Shown piece by piece: positions 7,055 through 15,543 of a stretch of 17,961 nucleotides of DNA. Location of the stretch: contig CAZFPO010000052.1 of NCBI GenBank assembly GCA_964521105.1, forward strand, positions 1 through 17,961, in the 5' to 3' direction. How positions within the stretch are numbered: position 1 is the first letter of the stretch; every line of letters begins with the position of its first letter. The notes under the pieces are model-generated. The model made no database searches. It worked only from the letters and a program-made list of their open reading frames with translations, and was not told the origin of the DNA. The position numbers and the translations under genes are program-made. This DNA comes from JAQUGA01 sp964521105. GTDB lineage: Bacteria; Bacteroidota; Bacteroidia; Bacteroidales; WCHB1-69.

Positions 7055-7798
7055 ATGAAGCCATATTTGTCCATCCCAGTCCAGTTATGCTCAAACGCTA
7101 TCAAATGTGGCTTTGTAAGTCAATTTAAACTGTTTATTTATCTTAAAATCTCTACCAGTGGACACTTCCTTTGCACTAATGAACTAAAAAACAAAACATG
7201 CTCCATTGTGGGCTTTAAGTCTGTAAAGACTTTCAATAAGCATTTGGAGTGGCTTCTGGTAAATAAATGGATTACATTTAACTCCAAGTCTGGTAGTTTT
7301 AGGGTTGTCGGCTTTGCTCAACTTGCTAGAAGATTCAAAATTGTTTCATCTAAAAGTGTAGTTTTTTCAATAGATGATTTTAATACCTTCAAAGGATTTG
7401 TGTCAGGTGCAGTGATTACATATATGATGATTAACAAGAGTCGACGTAAACGGAGGCCGGAACGATTAAGAGGGCGTTCCAGTTCGAGTCGCCGGTTGAC
7501 TCTTTTTAATCTTCCTCACGTTTATCTTTCGAAAGTACTTGCAATCACCACATCAAAGGCTCAACGTCTCCGACAAGATGCTGTTGATGCAAAATACATC
7601 AAAGCAGTAAAACATTTTGAATCCACTAACATTGAAAAAGCAGAAGCAAATTTGTATAGGAAGTACTCCGATCAAAAGAATCTTCGTCTTATTGATGGCA
7701 AAATAGTAATTCAAAAGCCGGACATCTTATCTTCAATCATGACAATTTATAATAAAAGAAACTTGCGTTTTGTTTATTCTTATAATGGAAAATCTTGA
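7055..7798 (+). CDS. Double winged-helix replication-initiator-like protein
   Basis: A 247-residue DNA-binding protein, last gene of the four-gene operon. A first winged-helix-like domain covers about residues 15-88 (FLCTNELKNKTCSIVGFKSVKTFNKHLEWLL). An Arg/Ser-rich linker follows at about 129-147 (SRRKRRPERLRGRSSSSRR), then a second helix-turn-helix at about 153-185 (PHVYLSKVLAITTSKAQRLRQDAV). The second resembles HTH segments of Bacteroidota plasmid and transposon replication proteins, where the sequence LSKxLxxSxSTAxRLKxxAV is usual. The DNA of the linker forms a large inverted structure (7436-7507). Position next to the split primase suggests an initiator or regulator of element replication; that is inference. 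No endonuclease motif of rolling-circle Rep proteins is visible. Confidence 0.65.
   Translation: MKPYLSIPVQLCSNAIKCGFVSQFKLFIYLKISTSGHFLCTNELKNKTCSIVGFKSVKTFNKHLEWLLVNKWITFNSKSGSFRVVGFAQLARRFKIVSSKSVVFSIDDFNTFKGFVSGAVITYMMINKSRRKRRPERLRGRSSSSRRLTLFNLPHVYLSKVLAITTSKAQRLRQDAVDAKYIKAVKHFESTNIEKAEANLYRKYSDQKNLRLIDGKIVIQKPDILSSIMTIYNKRNLRFVYSYNGKS
7436..7507 (+). repeat. GC-rich stem structure with T-tract inside the winged-helix gene
   Basis: AAGAGTCGAC (7436-7445) and GTTGACTCTT (7495-7504) pair over 10 positions with one G-T. Inside them CGG (7451-7453) pairs with CCG (7492-7494) and GGAACG (7459-7464) with CGTTCC (7475-7480) around a 10-nt loop. The outer stem ends in TTTTT (7503-7507). This is far more GC-rich than the surrounding gene and coincides with the codons of the Arg-rich linker. 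Confidence 0.55.
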
Positions 7799-7801
7799 TA
7801 T

Positions 7802-7974
7802 GGTAATAAAGAGGGTAAAAGGGAGATTAAAATAATAACGTAAATGAGTAACTCATCAGAGTTACGAATAGTTATTATTACCTTATCCTGAATGAGATGA
7901 TTATTTTATTTATAAAATGATTATCGAAATGAAAATACTCGCCCTATGGAGCTATTGAAGTTATCTTCAATAGC
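7802..7974. repeat. Cluster of inverted repeats downstream of the Rep-like gene
   Basis: Three structures follow one another. First, a nested element: AATAATAAC (7831-7839) pairs with GTTATTATT (7871-7879), and inside it GTAACTC (7848-7854) pairs with GAGTTAC (7859-7865) around ATCA; a competing outer pairing GGTAATAA (7802-7809) with TTATTACC (7875-7882) is also perfect. Second, ATTTTA (7903-7908) with TAAAAT (7913-7918). Third, GCTATTGAAG (7951-7960) with CTTCAATAGC (7965-7974), a perfect 10-bp stem with loop TTAT. None is followed by a T-tract on either strand, so they are not ordinary terminators. They could be an origin, a recombination site or an operator region. Confidence 0.65.
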
Positions 7975-8084
7975 GGTGTTAAAAAAAAGAAAAAAAATAT
8001 TTATATTTATTGAAATATTTTCTTAAAAGTCTATTCGGTCTATATTTATTACATTTGTACTATAATAATAATTTTTTATCAAAA

Positions 8085-9118
8085 ATGAAAATATTAGCAC
8101 TTTCAGACCTATATTGGACACAAGAATCTAAATCTATAAATATTGATGATGTTCACAAAATGTCATTTAATCAAATATTAAATTGCCCAAATTTAAACTG
8201 TGTTAAAAATTATTTTAAGATTATAAAAGCATTAGAACCAAATCTTGTTCTTTTCTGTGGTGATATCTCGGGTGATGGCTTTTGCGGCACTGGATTCTCA
8301 TCTGCAATTATTTCACTTCTTCGTTTACTTGAAATTAAAAAAATTAAAGCTCGTTATATTTCGGGCAATCATGTTTTACCAGAATTCTACAATCAAATAA
8401 ACGATTTTTTTCATTCTTCAAAATACATCAAAGAACTAACTTTACATCCAGAAGATATTGATGGCTTTTTGTTTGCTGGTCTTTCATACAATCAATCTCG
8501 AAACTAACAGAATTTCGTAAAAATATTTTTTATGATAAGATAGATTTTCTTGTTGCACACTGTATTCAATCACAAAGATTAAATTTATTCGAGTTCAACA
8601 CTGATTATATTATAACTGGTCATTTCGACCTTAAAGTTATTAATCCTGACAATAAAATATTTATTTCTTTAGACAATGATGGATATAATATTGGGGATAA
8701 AAGCTTTGCTTTTATAAATCATAATAGGGGTTTTGGTTGTATAAAAATGATATCTCCTAGCAACGCTCCACATAATAAATATATAGATAATTCATTTATC
8801 GTCAAAAAAAACAAGCTAACTTTAGTTCATACTAATTATGATAAAAAAAGTGCTTTGGAAAATGCTATAAGTTTTTGGACAAATCGTCCACTTGACTGTA
8901 ATTATTATATTAATAACATTGAATATCAAAATGTAATAGAAAAAGTAATTCGTTATAAAAAATTAGGTCAAGCAGTTTCTAAACAAGAATTAAAGGACTT
9001 TCTGTCAGTCAATATTAATTTTATGACAAAAGTCTCAAAAGTTTTTCTCAACAAACACATTTGTTTGGACAATTCTTTTGATGTCTGCACTAATGATATT
9101 CTTAATGATTGGGTTTAA
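8085..9118 (+). pseudogene. Frameshifted metallophosphoesterase-like gene
   Basis: The first part (8085-8507) encodes a calcineurin-like phosphoesterase N-terminus: MKILALSDLYW (D8), LFCGDISGDG (GD at 59-60) and ISGNHVLPE (GNH at 94-96), then stops after AGLSYNQSRN. Moving one base back near 8500 continues the same protein: KLTEFRKN, then FLVAHC and IITGHFDLKV, the later histidine motifs, and onward to the stop at 9118. Joined, the product would be about 344 residues. The motifs are divergent: D-x-Y instead of D-x-H, GNHV instead of GNHD, GHFD instead of GHxH. So the enzyme was either unusual or decaying before the shift. I chose 8085 over the in-frame ATG at 8010 because the motif begins there and a TACATTTG box (8050-8057) precedes it. 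A sequencing error could also explain the break. Confidence 0.7.
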
Positions 9119-9466
9119 AGCAGTTTTATTTTTTTTACTTATTGTTTGCATTATTCTCTTATATTAAACAGCTAATCAAACTACAAAAAGAAACTTACAC
9201 ATTCTTTCATACAGTAGCTTAATCTTTTTAATTATCATCCCATGCTTATCCTACTCGAAAAAATATTTAGCGGTAATTTTTTTTAATTCAAAATTCAATA
9301 TGAAATTCTATTTTTTCTTCGTCACATACACTTTTTGTTTGTATATTTGGCGTGATAAATATTCTCATTAATTCATTTTGTTAGTAGCTTTATTTCCTTT
9401 ATGAATTAACAATATTATGGCAAAAAAGTGTGTTATTGATAGAAATTGAAAAGAAATTAAGAGATA
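9119..9466. other. Intergenic gap before the restriction-modification locus
   Basis: 348 bp of very AT-rich DNA with only very short reading frames, none convincing. The only signal I see is the promoter-like sequence near 9318-9349. It marks a shift from the extremely AT-rich accessory genes to the less AT-rich hsd genes. Confidence 0.6.
9318..9349 (+). promoter_or_regulatory. Likely promoter of the hsd operon
   Basis: TTCG (9318-9321, three of four to TTTG), 20 bp, then TATATTTG (9342-9349), a perfect TAnnTTTG box. The start would be near 9356, leaving a leader of about 110 nt before hsdM. It is the only such match in the gap. Confidence 0.45.
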
Positions 9467-10942
9467 ATGTTTGAACAAACTTTTAAAAATATAGACGACA
9501 TACTGCACAAAGATGCTGGATGTGGAAGCGAATTAGATTATGTAGAACAAACTTCGTGGGTATTGTTTCTCAAATATTTGGACGATTTGGAGCGTGACCG
9601 TGCCACAGCTGCCGAACTCAAAGGAAAGACTTATACGCCAATCATTGAAACAACATATCAATGGGCTGTTTGGGCAATGCCAAAAAAGAAAAAAGCGGGC
9701 AGTGAACTTGTCGAACTGGATCACAACAAAGCCCTCACAGGTGATGACCTTACCGACTTTGTAAACAACAAACTCTTTCCTTATCTCAAAAAGTTTAAAC
9801 TAAGTGCAGATACTGCCGACAGCATTGAATATAAGATTGGTGAGATTTTCAGTGAACTAAAAAACCGCATACAAAGTGGATATAACCTGCGAGAAGTAAT
9901 TAACCGCATTGATGAGTTGCAATTCCGAACTCATGCAGAGAAACATGAAATGAGCCATCTGTACGAAGACAAAATCAAAAATATGGGTAATGCAGGGCGA
10001 AACGGTGGCGAATATTACACCCCTCGTCCGCTTATTACCACCATTGTAAAAGTGGTTGGTCCAAAAATTGGCGATAAAATTTATGATGGTGCTGTGGGCT
10101 CAGCAGGTTTCCTTTGTGAGGCATTTAACTATCTTAAAAACAGCAAATCTCTTTCATCCAAAGAAACTGAAATACTCCAAAAACATTCTTTTTACGGAAA
10201 AGAAAAAAAATCTCTTGCTTATATTATTGGCATTATGAACATGATTTTTCATGGCATCGAAGCCCCCAATATCATTCACACCAACACCCTAGCCGAAAAC
10301 CTTGCCGACATTCAAGAAAAAGACCGTTACGATGTGGTGCTTGCAAACCCACCTTTTGGTGGTAAAGAACGTGCCGAAGTGCAACAAAATTTCCCCATTA
10401 AAACAGGTGAAACGGCTTCACTCTTTTTGCAACATTTTATAAAAATATTAAAAGCAGGTGGAAAAGCAGGTGTAGTAATTAAAAACACGTTTTTGAGCAA
10501 TACCGACAATGCCACGGTTGCCATTCGCAAAACTTTGTTGGAAAGTTGCAATCTACATACGGTGTTGGATTTGCCAGGCGGAACGTTTACAGGTGCAGGT
10601 GTAAAAACGGTAGTCTTGTTTTTTGAAAAAGGCAAACCCACACGCAACGTTTGGTTTTATTCACTGAACCTCGACCGTAATTTAGGCAAAACCAATCCAC
10701 TCAACGAAAGTGATTTAGCTGATTTTATAGAACTCCAGAAAACCAAAGCCGACAGTCCCAACTCATGGTCAGTTTCGATGGCTGAGGTTCTCGAAGCAAG
10801 AGACACCTTCGACCTTTCGGTTAAAAACCCAAACAAAAAAGAAGAAACTGCCCTTCGCTCACCAAAAGCCATTTTAGAAGAGATAAAAGCATTGGATAAA
10901 GAAAGTGCAGAAATTTTAAACTCAATTTTGGAACTGATATGA
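9467..10942 (+). CDS. hsdM: Type I restriction-modification DNA methyltransferase subunit M
   Basis: A 491-residue modification subunit, normal in length for HsdM. It transfers methyl from S-adenosylmethionine to adenine within the sequence chosen by HsdS, and is also needed for the restriction complex. An N-terminal HsdM helical domain (about residues 5-150) is followed by the N6-adenine methyltransferase domain: EYYTPRPL at 182-189, the AdoMet-binding motif I as DGAVGSAGF (207-215), and catalytic motif IV as NPPF (294-297). Its stop overlaps the hsdS start by four bases (ATGA), so translation is coupled and the subunits are made together, as expected for an M2S1 enzyme. It is the first gene of the operon. 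Confidence 0.97.
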   Translation: MFEQTFKNIDDILHKDAGCGSELDYVEQTSWVLFLKYLDDLERDRATAAELKGKTYTPIIETTYQWAVWAMPKKKKAGSELVELDHNKALTGDDLTDFVNNKLFPYLKKFKLSADTADSIEYKIGEIFSELKNRIQSGYNLREVINRIDELQFRTHAEKHEMSHLYEDKIKNMGNAGRNGGEYYTPRPLITTIVKVVGPKIGDKIYDGAVGSAGFLCEAFNYLKNSKSLSSKETEILQKHSFYGKEKKSLAYIIGIMNMIFHGIEAPNIIHTNTLAENLADIQEKDRYDVVLANPPFGGKERAEVQQNFPIKTGETASLFLQHFIKILKAGGKAGVVIKNTFLSNTDNATVAIRKTLLESCNLHTVLDLPGGTFTGAGVKTVVLFFEKGKPTRNVWFYSLNLDRNLGKTNPLNESDLADFIELQKTKADSPNSWSVSMAEVLEARDTFDLSVKNPNKKEETALRSPKAILEEIKALDKESAEILNSILELI

Positions 10943-12093
10943 AAAATTGGGAGAGAAAGAAATTAGGGGAAGTTTGTAAAGTGATTGCAGGACAATCACC
11001 CGAGGGGAAATTTTATAATTCTGAAGGAAAAGGAATGCCTTTTTATCAAGGCAAAAAAGAATACTGTGAAAAATACATTGGTGAACCAACCACTTGGACA
11101 ACTAAAATAACAAAGGTAGCAGAAGCAGGTGATATTCTGATTTCCGTTAGAGCACCAGTTGGACCTGTGAATTTTGCAACTCAAAAAATTTGTATTGGAC
11201 GAGGACTTGCTGCAATTCGCGCAGGAAAAAACATTGACAAAGAATTTCTTTTTAGCTTTTTGATAAAGCACGAAAATGAAATTGTAGGTAATACAGGTGC
11301 TGTTTTTAATTCAATAAATAAAACACAAATTGAAAATCTTGAAATCCCCCTTCCCACTCTCCCCGAGCAACAAAGCATTGTTTCCATATTAGATGAAACC
11401 TTTGCTGCCATAGCCAAGGCAAAAGCTAATGCCGAACGGTGCCTGAGGCTCTCGAAGGCACTTTTTGAAAGCTATTTGCAGGGGATTGTTTCAAATGGAA
11501 ACAAATGGGACAAAAAAACATTAGCTCAAATTTCCACAACCTTTGGAAGGGGAAAATCAAAACATCGTCCAAGGAACTGGGAAGGTCTTTATGGTGGTAA
11601 ATATCCGTTTATTCAAACAGGCGATATAAGAAATTGTAACCATTTTATAACTGAATATTCACAAACTTATAATGAAATTGGTCTTGCCCAAAGTAAACTT
11701 TGGCCAGCCGGTACAATTTGTATTACAATTGCTGCAAATATTGCAGAAACTGGAATTTTAACCTTTGATTCATGCTTTCCTGATAGTGTAATTGGGATTG
11801 TTGTAAATGAAAAGTTAGCTGACAGAGATTTTGTCGAATATCTATTGCAATCATTCAAAGTCAGAATACAATCGCTCGGAAAAGGCAGTGCGCAAGCAAA
11901 TATTAATATGGGAACGTTTGAAAATGAATTATTCCCATTTCCACCAGTTAAGGAACAAAAGTTAATTGTTGAAAAATTAAATCAACTTGCCATTGAATGC
12001 AATAAGATTGAAGCCATTTATCAGAAAAAATTAGTAGATTTGGAGGAGTTAAAAAAGAGTATTTTAGCGAAAGCGTTTAATGGAGAAATATAA
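10939..12093 (+). CDS. hsdS: Type I restriction-modification specificity subunit S
   Basis: A 384-residue specificity subunit with the standard layout: target recognition domain 1 (about residues 3-140), a central conserved coiled-coil spacer around 143-185 (LPEQQSIVSILDETFAAIAKA), target recognition domain 2 (about 190-335), and a C-terminal conserved coiled-coil (about 340-384, EQKLIVEKLNQLAIE to the end ILAKAFNGEI). Each domain reads half of a bipartite target; the two spacers set the gap and dock the methylase subunits. Both halves are intact and there is no sign of phase-variable repeats or a second inverted hsdS nearby. The target sequence cannot be predicted by eye. The next gene begins 20 bp downstream. 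Confidence 0.96.
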   Translation: MKNWERKKLGEVCKVIAGQSPEGKFYNSEGKGMPFYQGKKEYCEKYIGEPTTWTTKITKVAEAGDILISVRAPVGPVNFATQKICIGRGLAAIRAGKNIDKEFLFSFLIKHENEIVGNTGAVFNSINKTQIENLEIPLPTLPEQQSIVSILDETFAAIAKAKANAERCLRLSKALFESYLQGIVSNGNKWDKKTLAQISTTFGRGKSKHRPRNWEGLYGGKYPFIQTGDIRNCNHFITEYSQTYNEIGLAQSKLWPAGTICITIAANIAETGILTFDSCFPDSVIGIVVNEKLADRDFVEYLLQSFKVRIQSLGKGSAQANINMGTFENELFPFPPVKEQKLIVEKLNQLAIECNKIEAIYQKKLVDLEELKKSILAKAFNGEI

Positions 12094-12113
12094 ACTGAAA
12101 AAGTGGTTGCTGT

Positions 12114-12596
12114 ATGACAAAAGAAGCAAAAACATATCGCCATTCGGCAGCCTTTGGAAAACGCATTGAGTATTACGTTATTGGCTTAATGCTCAAAGAA
12201 GGCTTAGACGTTTATTTGCCAATGGTAGATGATGATGCTATTGATGCAGTAATTAAAAAGCCTGACGGCTCATTTGTTGAAGTGCAAATAAAAGCCCGAA
12301 GTAATGATAATAAATTCGGAGCAGCTGCACTCTTTGCTGGAATTCCACACGAATACAGAAAAAACTATTGGTTTGTTTTCTATTCAGAAAGAATGGATAC
12401 AATGTGGGTTTTATCAAGCAAAGAATTTGTGGATGAAGCCGTTCAAAACAAAACAGGCAAAAATGCAGGTAAGCGTTCAATTTGGTTTAACGGCAAAATC
12501 ACGAAAGAGAAAACTGAACACGTAAAACCACAATTTCAAAAATACGTAGTGAATAACTTTAATAGAATAATTACGGAAAATCCAGACAAGAAATAA
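12114..12596 (+). CDS. PD-(D/E)XK nuclease-like protein embedded in the hsd operon
   Basis: A 160-residue soluble protein. The segment DVYLPMVDDDAIDAVI, a turn PDGSF, then VEVQIKARS looks like a PD-(D/E)XK core: an early helix acid (E19), an acid at D44, and a paired strand with E56 and Q58-x-K60. This layout occurs in Holliday-junction-resolvase-like and DUF4365-type proteins. The rest (residues 70-150), with NYWFVFYSERMDTMWVLSSKEF, matches the later strands and helices of such folds. It lies 20 bp after hsdS and 42 bp before the NTPase gene on the same strand. I infer a nuclease or DNA-binding accessory of a defence operon; QxK instead of ExK leaves activity uncertain. Confidence 0.6.
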   Translation: MTKEAKTYRHSAAFGKRIEYYVIGLMLKEGLDVYLPMVDDDAIDAVIKKPDGSFVEVQIKARSNDNKFGAAALFAGIPHEYRKNYWFVFYSERMDTMWVLSSKEFVDEAVQNKTGKNAGKRSIWFNGKITKEKTEHVKPQFQKYVVNNFNRIITENPDKK

Positions 12597-12638
12597 TAGA
12601 ATGAACAAAACAGTAACAATTATAGTAGTCTCAACTAA

Positions 12639-14057
12639 ATGAAAATTAAACATCACGAGATAGAAATACTTCAAGATAATCCATTTGCCAACTGCAAATT
12701 GGAAAGAGAACCGTATGCAAGAGTATTAACAGAAATTGTAAATGCTTATGCAGATGGTTTTGTGTTAGCCATAAACAATGAATGGGGTACAGGAAAAACA
12801 ACCTTCGTGAAGATGTGGCAACAGCAACTTAAAAATGAAGGTTTTAAGACTATCTATTTCAATGCTTGGGAAAATGATTTTGACAGCAATCCTTTAGTTG
12901 CTTTAATGTCAGAATTAAATTCTTTAACCAATGTGAAAAATAAAAAGGTTTTCAAATCAGTTATTGAAAAAGGTGCGATTTTAGTCAAGAACATTGCCCC
13001 CTCACTTGCAAAGTCTTTGATTAAAAAATATGTAGTTGATATTGATGAGATTTCAGTTGAAGCCATTGAAAACGCCACAAAAGCATCAACTGAATTATTA
13101 CTAGAAGAAATCAAAGAATATTCTTCAAAAAAGAAAACCATTATTGAGTTCAGGAAGGAGTTGGAAAAATTTGTAAAGCAAGCCGACAATTCTAAACCTC
13201 TCATTTTCATAGTTGATGAATTAGACAGATGCCGTCCAAGCTATTCGGTTGAAGTTTTAGAACAGATAAAACACTTTTTCTCTGTTTGCGGAATTGTATT
13301 TGTGCTATCCTTTGATAAGAATCATTTGGCAAGTGCTGTAAAGGGATTTTACGGAAGTGAACAAATTGACAGCAACGAATATTTAAGGCGTTTTATTGAC
13401 TTAGAATATTCGATACCCATTCCACAAACCAAATTGTTTAATGAATATCTTTTCGGATACTATCAGTTTAATGATTTTTTCTCTTCTGATGAAAGAAGAA
13501 AGTTTTCAGAGCTTCGTGATGATGCTCAATTTTTGTTGAAAATTGCTGATATTCTATTCACTAAAACAAATGCCACTTTGAGGCAACAGGAAAGAGTTTT
13601 TGCTCTTACAAGGTTGATTTTATGTACATTCAAAAGTAATCAATACACTTTTTCTCACTTACTCTTTATATTGGTATATTTGAAAACAATGAGGAATGAT
13701 ATGTATCAAAAAATTGAAAGAAACGAATTTTCTCTACAAGAATTAAGCGACTTGTTTTTTGAAACCATTTATTCTGATAAGAAAGACCCTAATGGAATTA
13801 ATCTTTTATATATAGAATCCTTATTGCTATGGTTTTACAACAACGATAGTGATTATCAAGACAGAATAAATTTGCTTGAAAAAGATGAGTCTGGCAATTT
13901 GACTACTCCAATTATATCAAAGTTAGAAAATGAAAATTCAAGATCAAGCTTAGTCCAGCTTTTTGATCATATTAAACATCAGCGTAATTATGATACAATA
14001 GGTTTAAATTATTTAATTAAAAAAATAAACCTGACAGAGTCAATTGCAATACAATAG
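12639..14057 (+). CDS. KAP-family P-loop NTPase
   Basis: A 472-residue STAND-type NTPase of the KAP family. The Walker A motif is NNEWGTGKTT (about residues 46-55), followed by the KAP-typical FNAWEND (74-80). Walker B is LIFIVDELDRCRP (188-200) and FVLSFDKNHL (221-230) is the sensor-like strand. EYLRRFIDLEYSIP (247-260) is the usual KAP segment after it. The C-terminal 200 residues are helical and unrecognised. The classical two transmembrane helices between Walker A and B are not evident; the region 85-185 is charged. Bacterial KAP proteins are often found with defence or surveillance genes, where they may sense and oligomerise. Located inside the hsd operon, 36 bp before the next gene. Family call firm, role inferred. 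Confidence 0.88.
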   Translation: MKIKHHEIEILQDNPFANCKLEREPYARVLTEIVNAYADGFVLAINNEWGTGKTTFVKMWQQQLKNEGFKTIYFNAWENDFDSNPLVALMSELNSLTNVKNKKVFKSVIEKGAILVKNIAPSLAKSLIKKYVVDIDEISVEAIENATKASTELLLEEIKEYSSKKKTIIEFRKELEKFVKQADNSKPLIFIVDELDRCRPSYSVEVLEQIKHFFSVCGIVFVLSFDKNHLASAVKGFYGSEQIDSNEYLRRFIDLEYSIPIPQTKLFNEYLFGYYQFNDFFSSDERRKFSELRDDAQFLLKIADILFTKTNATLRQQERVFALTRLILCTFKSNQYTFSHLLFILVYLKTMRNDMYQKIERNEFSLQELSDLFFETIYSDKKDPNGINLLYIESLLLWFYNNDSDYQDRINLLEKDESGNLTTPIISKLENENSRSSLVQLFDHIKHQRNYDTIGLNYLIKKINLTESIAIQ

Positions 14058-14093
14058 AATTATAATCGTTTCAGAAACAAGAGCAGAACAAAA

Positions 14094-15539
14094 ATGGAAG
14101 AACAACAACTCATAGAATTACTTAATAATTTAGTAAAACAACCAAAGGAAAGCGAATGGGTGGAGTTCAAATTGAATTTTCATTCAGAGCAGGAAATTGG
14201 AGAGCGTATTTCAGCCTTAGCCAATGGAGCAGCTATTCACAATCAAGACTATGGATATTTAATTTTTGGAGTGGAAGATGGAAGTCATATTATCAAAGGA
14301 ACAGCTTTTAAACCTAAACATCACAAAAAAAGCAATGAAGAATTAGAAAATTGGTTGGCTCAGCGTTTAGATCCTCGTATTGATTTCAGGATTTACGAAT
14401 TTGCATACGACACACAACGAAACATTGCCTTGTTTGTCATTCCTTCTGCCCAAAACAAACCTGTTGATTTTTTCCATACGCCTTATATCAGGGTAGGAAG
14501 CATTACTAGGAAATTGTCAGAATTTCCGGAAAAGGAACGTAAAATTTGGCGTAAATCGGATAAGCCTTATGAATTAGAAATTGCAAAAGATAAACTTTCG
14601 GCTGCTGATGTTATTCGATTACTGAGTACAGAAACCTATTTTGACTTGATGAAACTTCCTTATCCCTCAAATCAGAATGGTGTAATCGAAAAATTTGTCA
14701 ATGAAAACCTAGTGATTAAATCGCAAGGCTACGCTATAACAAACCTTGGTGCCATTTTATTTGCGAAAAATTTAGCCGAGTTTGAGTCTGTTCAGCGTAA
14801 ATCGGTAAGAGTGATTGTATATAAAGGCAAAAACAAAGTTGAAACCATACGTGAGCAGACAGGAGTAAAAGGATATGCTCTTGGCTTTTTAGGGCTTGTA
14901 GAATGGATAAATAGCCAATTACCTGCAAATGAAGAAATTGGAAAAGCACTAAGAAAAGAATCCCGAATGTATCCCGAAATAGCCATTAGAGAATTAGTGG
15001 CAAATACTTTAATCCATCAGGATTTATCGGTTAAAGGATTTCCAATGGTTGAAATCTTTATTGATAGAATTGAAATATCAAATCCAGGGAATCCATTGAT
15101 AACACCTGATAGATTTATTGATTCATACATTTCTAGAAACGAAAAACTGGCAGACTTAATGAGAAGAATGGGCTTTTGTGAAGAAAAAGGAAGTGGCTTG
15201 GATAAAGTTATTTCTTACAATGAATTGTATCAACTTCCTCCCATTAATGTAATTACAGATGAAAACCGCACAAGAGTAACTTTATATAGTTACAAAAAAC
15301 TGAATGATTTAGATAAAAAAGAAAAAATTCGGGCTTGTTATCAGCATGCCTGTTTAAAGTGGGTGTCTAACGAAAAAATGACAAATCAAAGTTTAAGAGA
15401 GCGGTTTCAAATTGATGACCGAAATTATCCGATTGCATCACGTATAATAAGAGATGCTTTAACAGACAAAGTAATCAAAGAAGAAGATCCAGAAAGTAAA
15501 TCAAGAAAATATGCAAGCTACTTACCCTATTGGGCATAA
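14094..15539 (+). CDS. Schlafen/AlbA_2-domain protein with HATPase-like and winged-helix regions
   Basis: A 481-residue protein. The N-terminal AlbA_2 (Schlafen AAA_4-type) domain covers about residues 15-135, with ESEWVEFKLNFH and GYLIFGVEDG. A central part (about 290-400) resembles the ATP-dependent DNA-helicase RecG-like/HATPase_c_4 segment: AIRELVANTLIHQDL, ISNPGNPL and EEKGSGLDKV. The C-terminus (about 420-475) looks like a winged helix (NQSLRERFQIDDRNYPIASRII). Proteins of this build are commonly associated with Type I restriction loci and with regulation or defence in bacteria. The domain order is seen; the biochemical activity is not known to me. The stop is four bases before the first copy of the downstream repeat array. 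Confidence 0.88.
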   Translation: MEEQQLIELLNNLVKQPKESEWVEFKLNFHSEQEIGERISALANGAAIHNQDYGYLIFGVEDGSHIIKGTAFKPKHHKKSNEELENWLAQRLDPRIDFRIYEFAYDTQRNIALFVIPSAQNKPVDFFHTPYIRVGSITRKLSEFPEKERKIWRKSDKPYELEIAKDKLSAADVIRLLSTETYFDLMKLPYPSNQNGVIEKFVNENLVIKSQGYAITNLGAILFAKNLAEFESVQRKSVRVIVYKGKNKVETIREQTGVKGYALGFLGLVEWINSQLPANEEIGKALRKESRMYPEIAIRELVANTLIHQDLSVKGFPMVEIFIDRIEISNPGNPLITPDRFIDSYISRNEKLADLMRRMGFCEEKGSGLDKVISYNELYQLPPINVITDENRTRVTLYSYKKLNDLDKKEKIRACYQHACLKWVSNEKMTNQSLRERFQIDDRNYPIASRIIRDALTDKVIKEEDPESKSRKYASYLPYWA

Positions 15540-15543
15540 AATC

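Noticed and set aside
7951..7974. Intrinsic terminator
   Set aside because: A perfect 10-bp hairpin, but it is followed by GGTGTT then A residues on the plus strand and has no T-tract on the minus strand.
8010..8084. N-terminal extension of the phosphoesterase
   Set aside because: The family motif starts right at the ATG at 8085 and a -7-like box (8050-8057) lies within the extension.
8485..8512. Programmed ribosomal frameshift in the phosphoesterase gene
   Set aside because: No slippery heptamer and no obvious stimulatory stem just downstream; a mutation or sequencing error is simpler.
10083..10111. HsdM motif I reading DGAVGSAGF instead of the classical DPACGTGGF
   Set aside because: Similar variants occur in this HsdM subfamily and the NPPF motif is intact, so I do not treat it as inactivation.
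10327..11858. Several minus-strand open frames of 60-106 codons opposite hsdM and hsdS
   Set aside because: They are antisense shadows of well-supported genes and have no recognisable domains or promoters.
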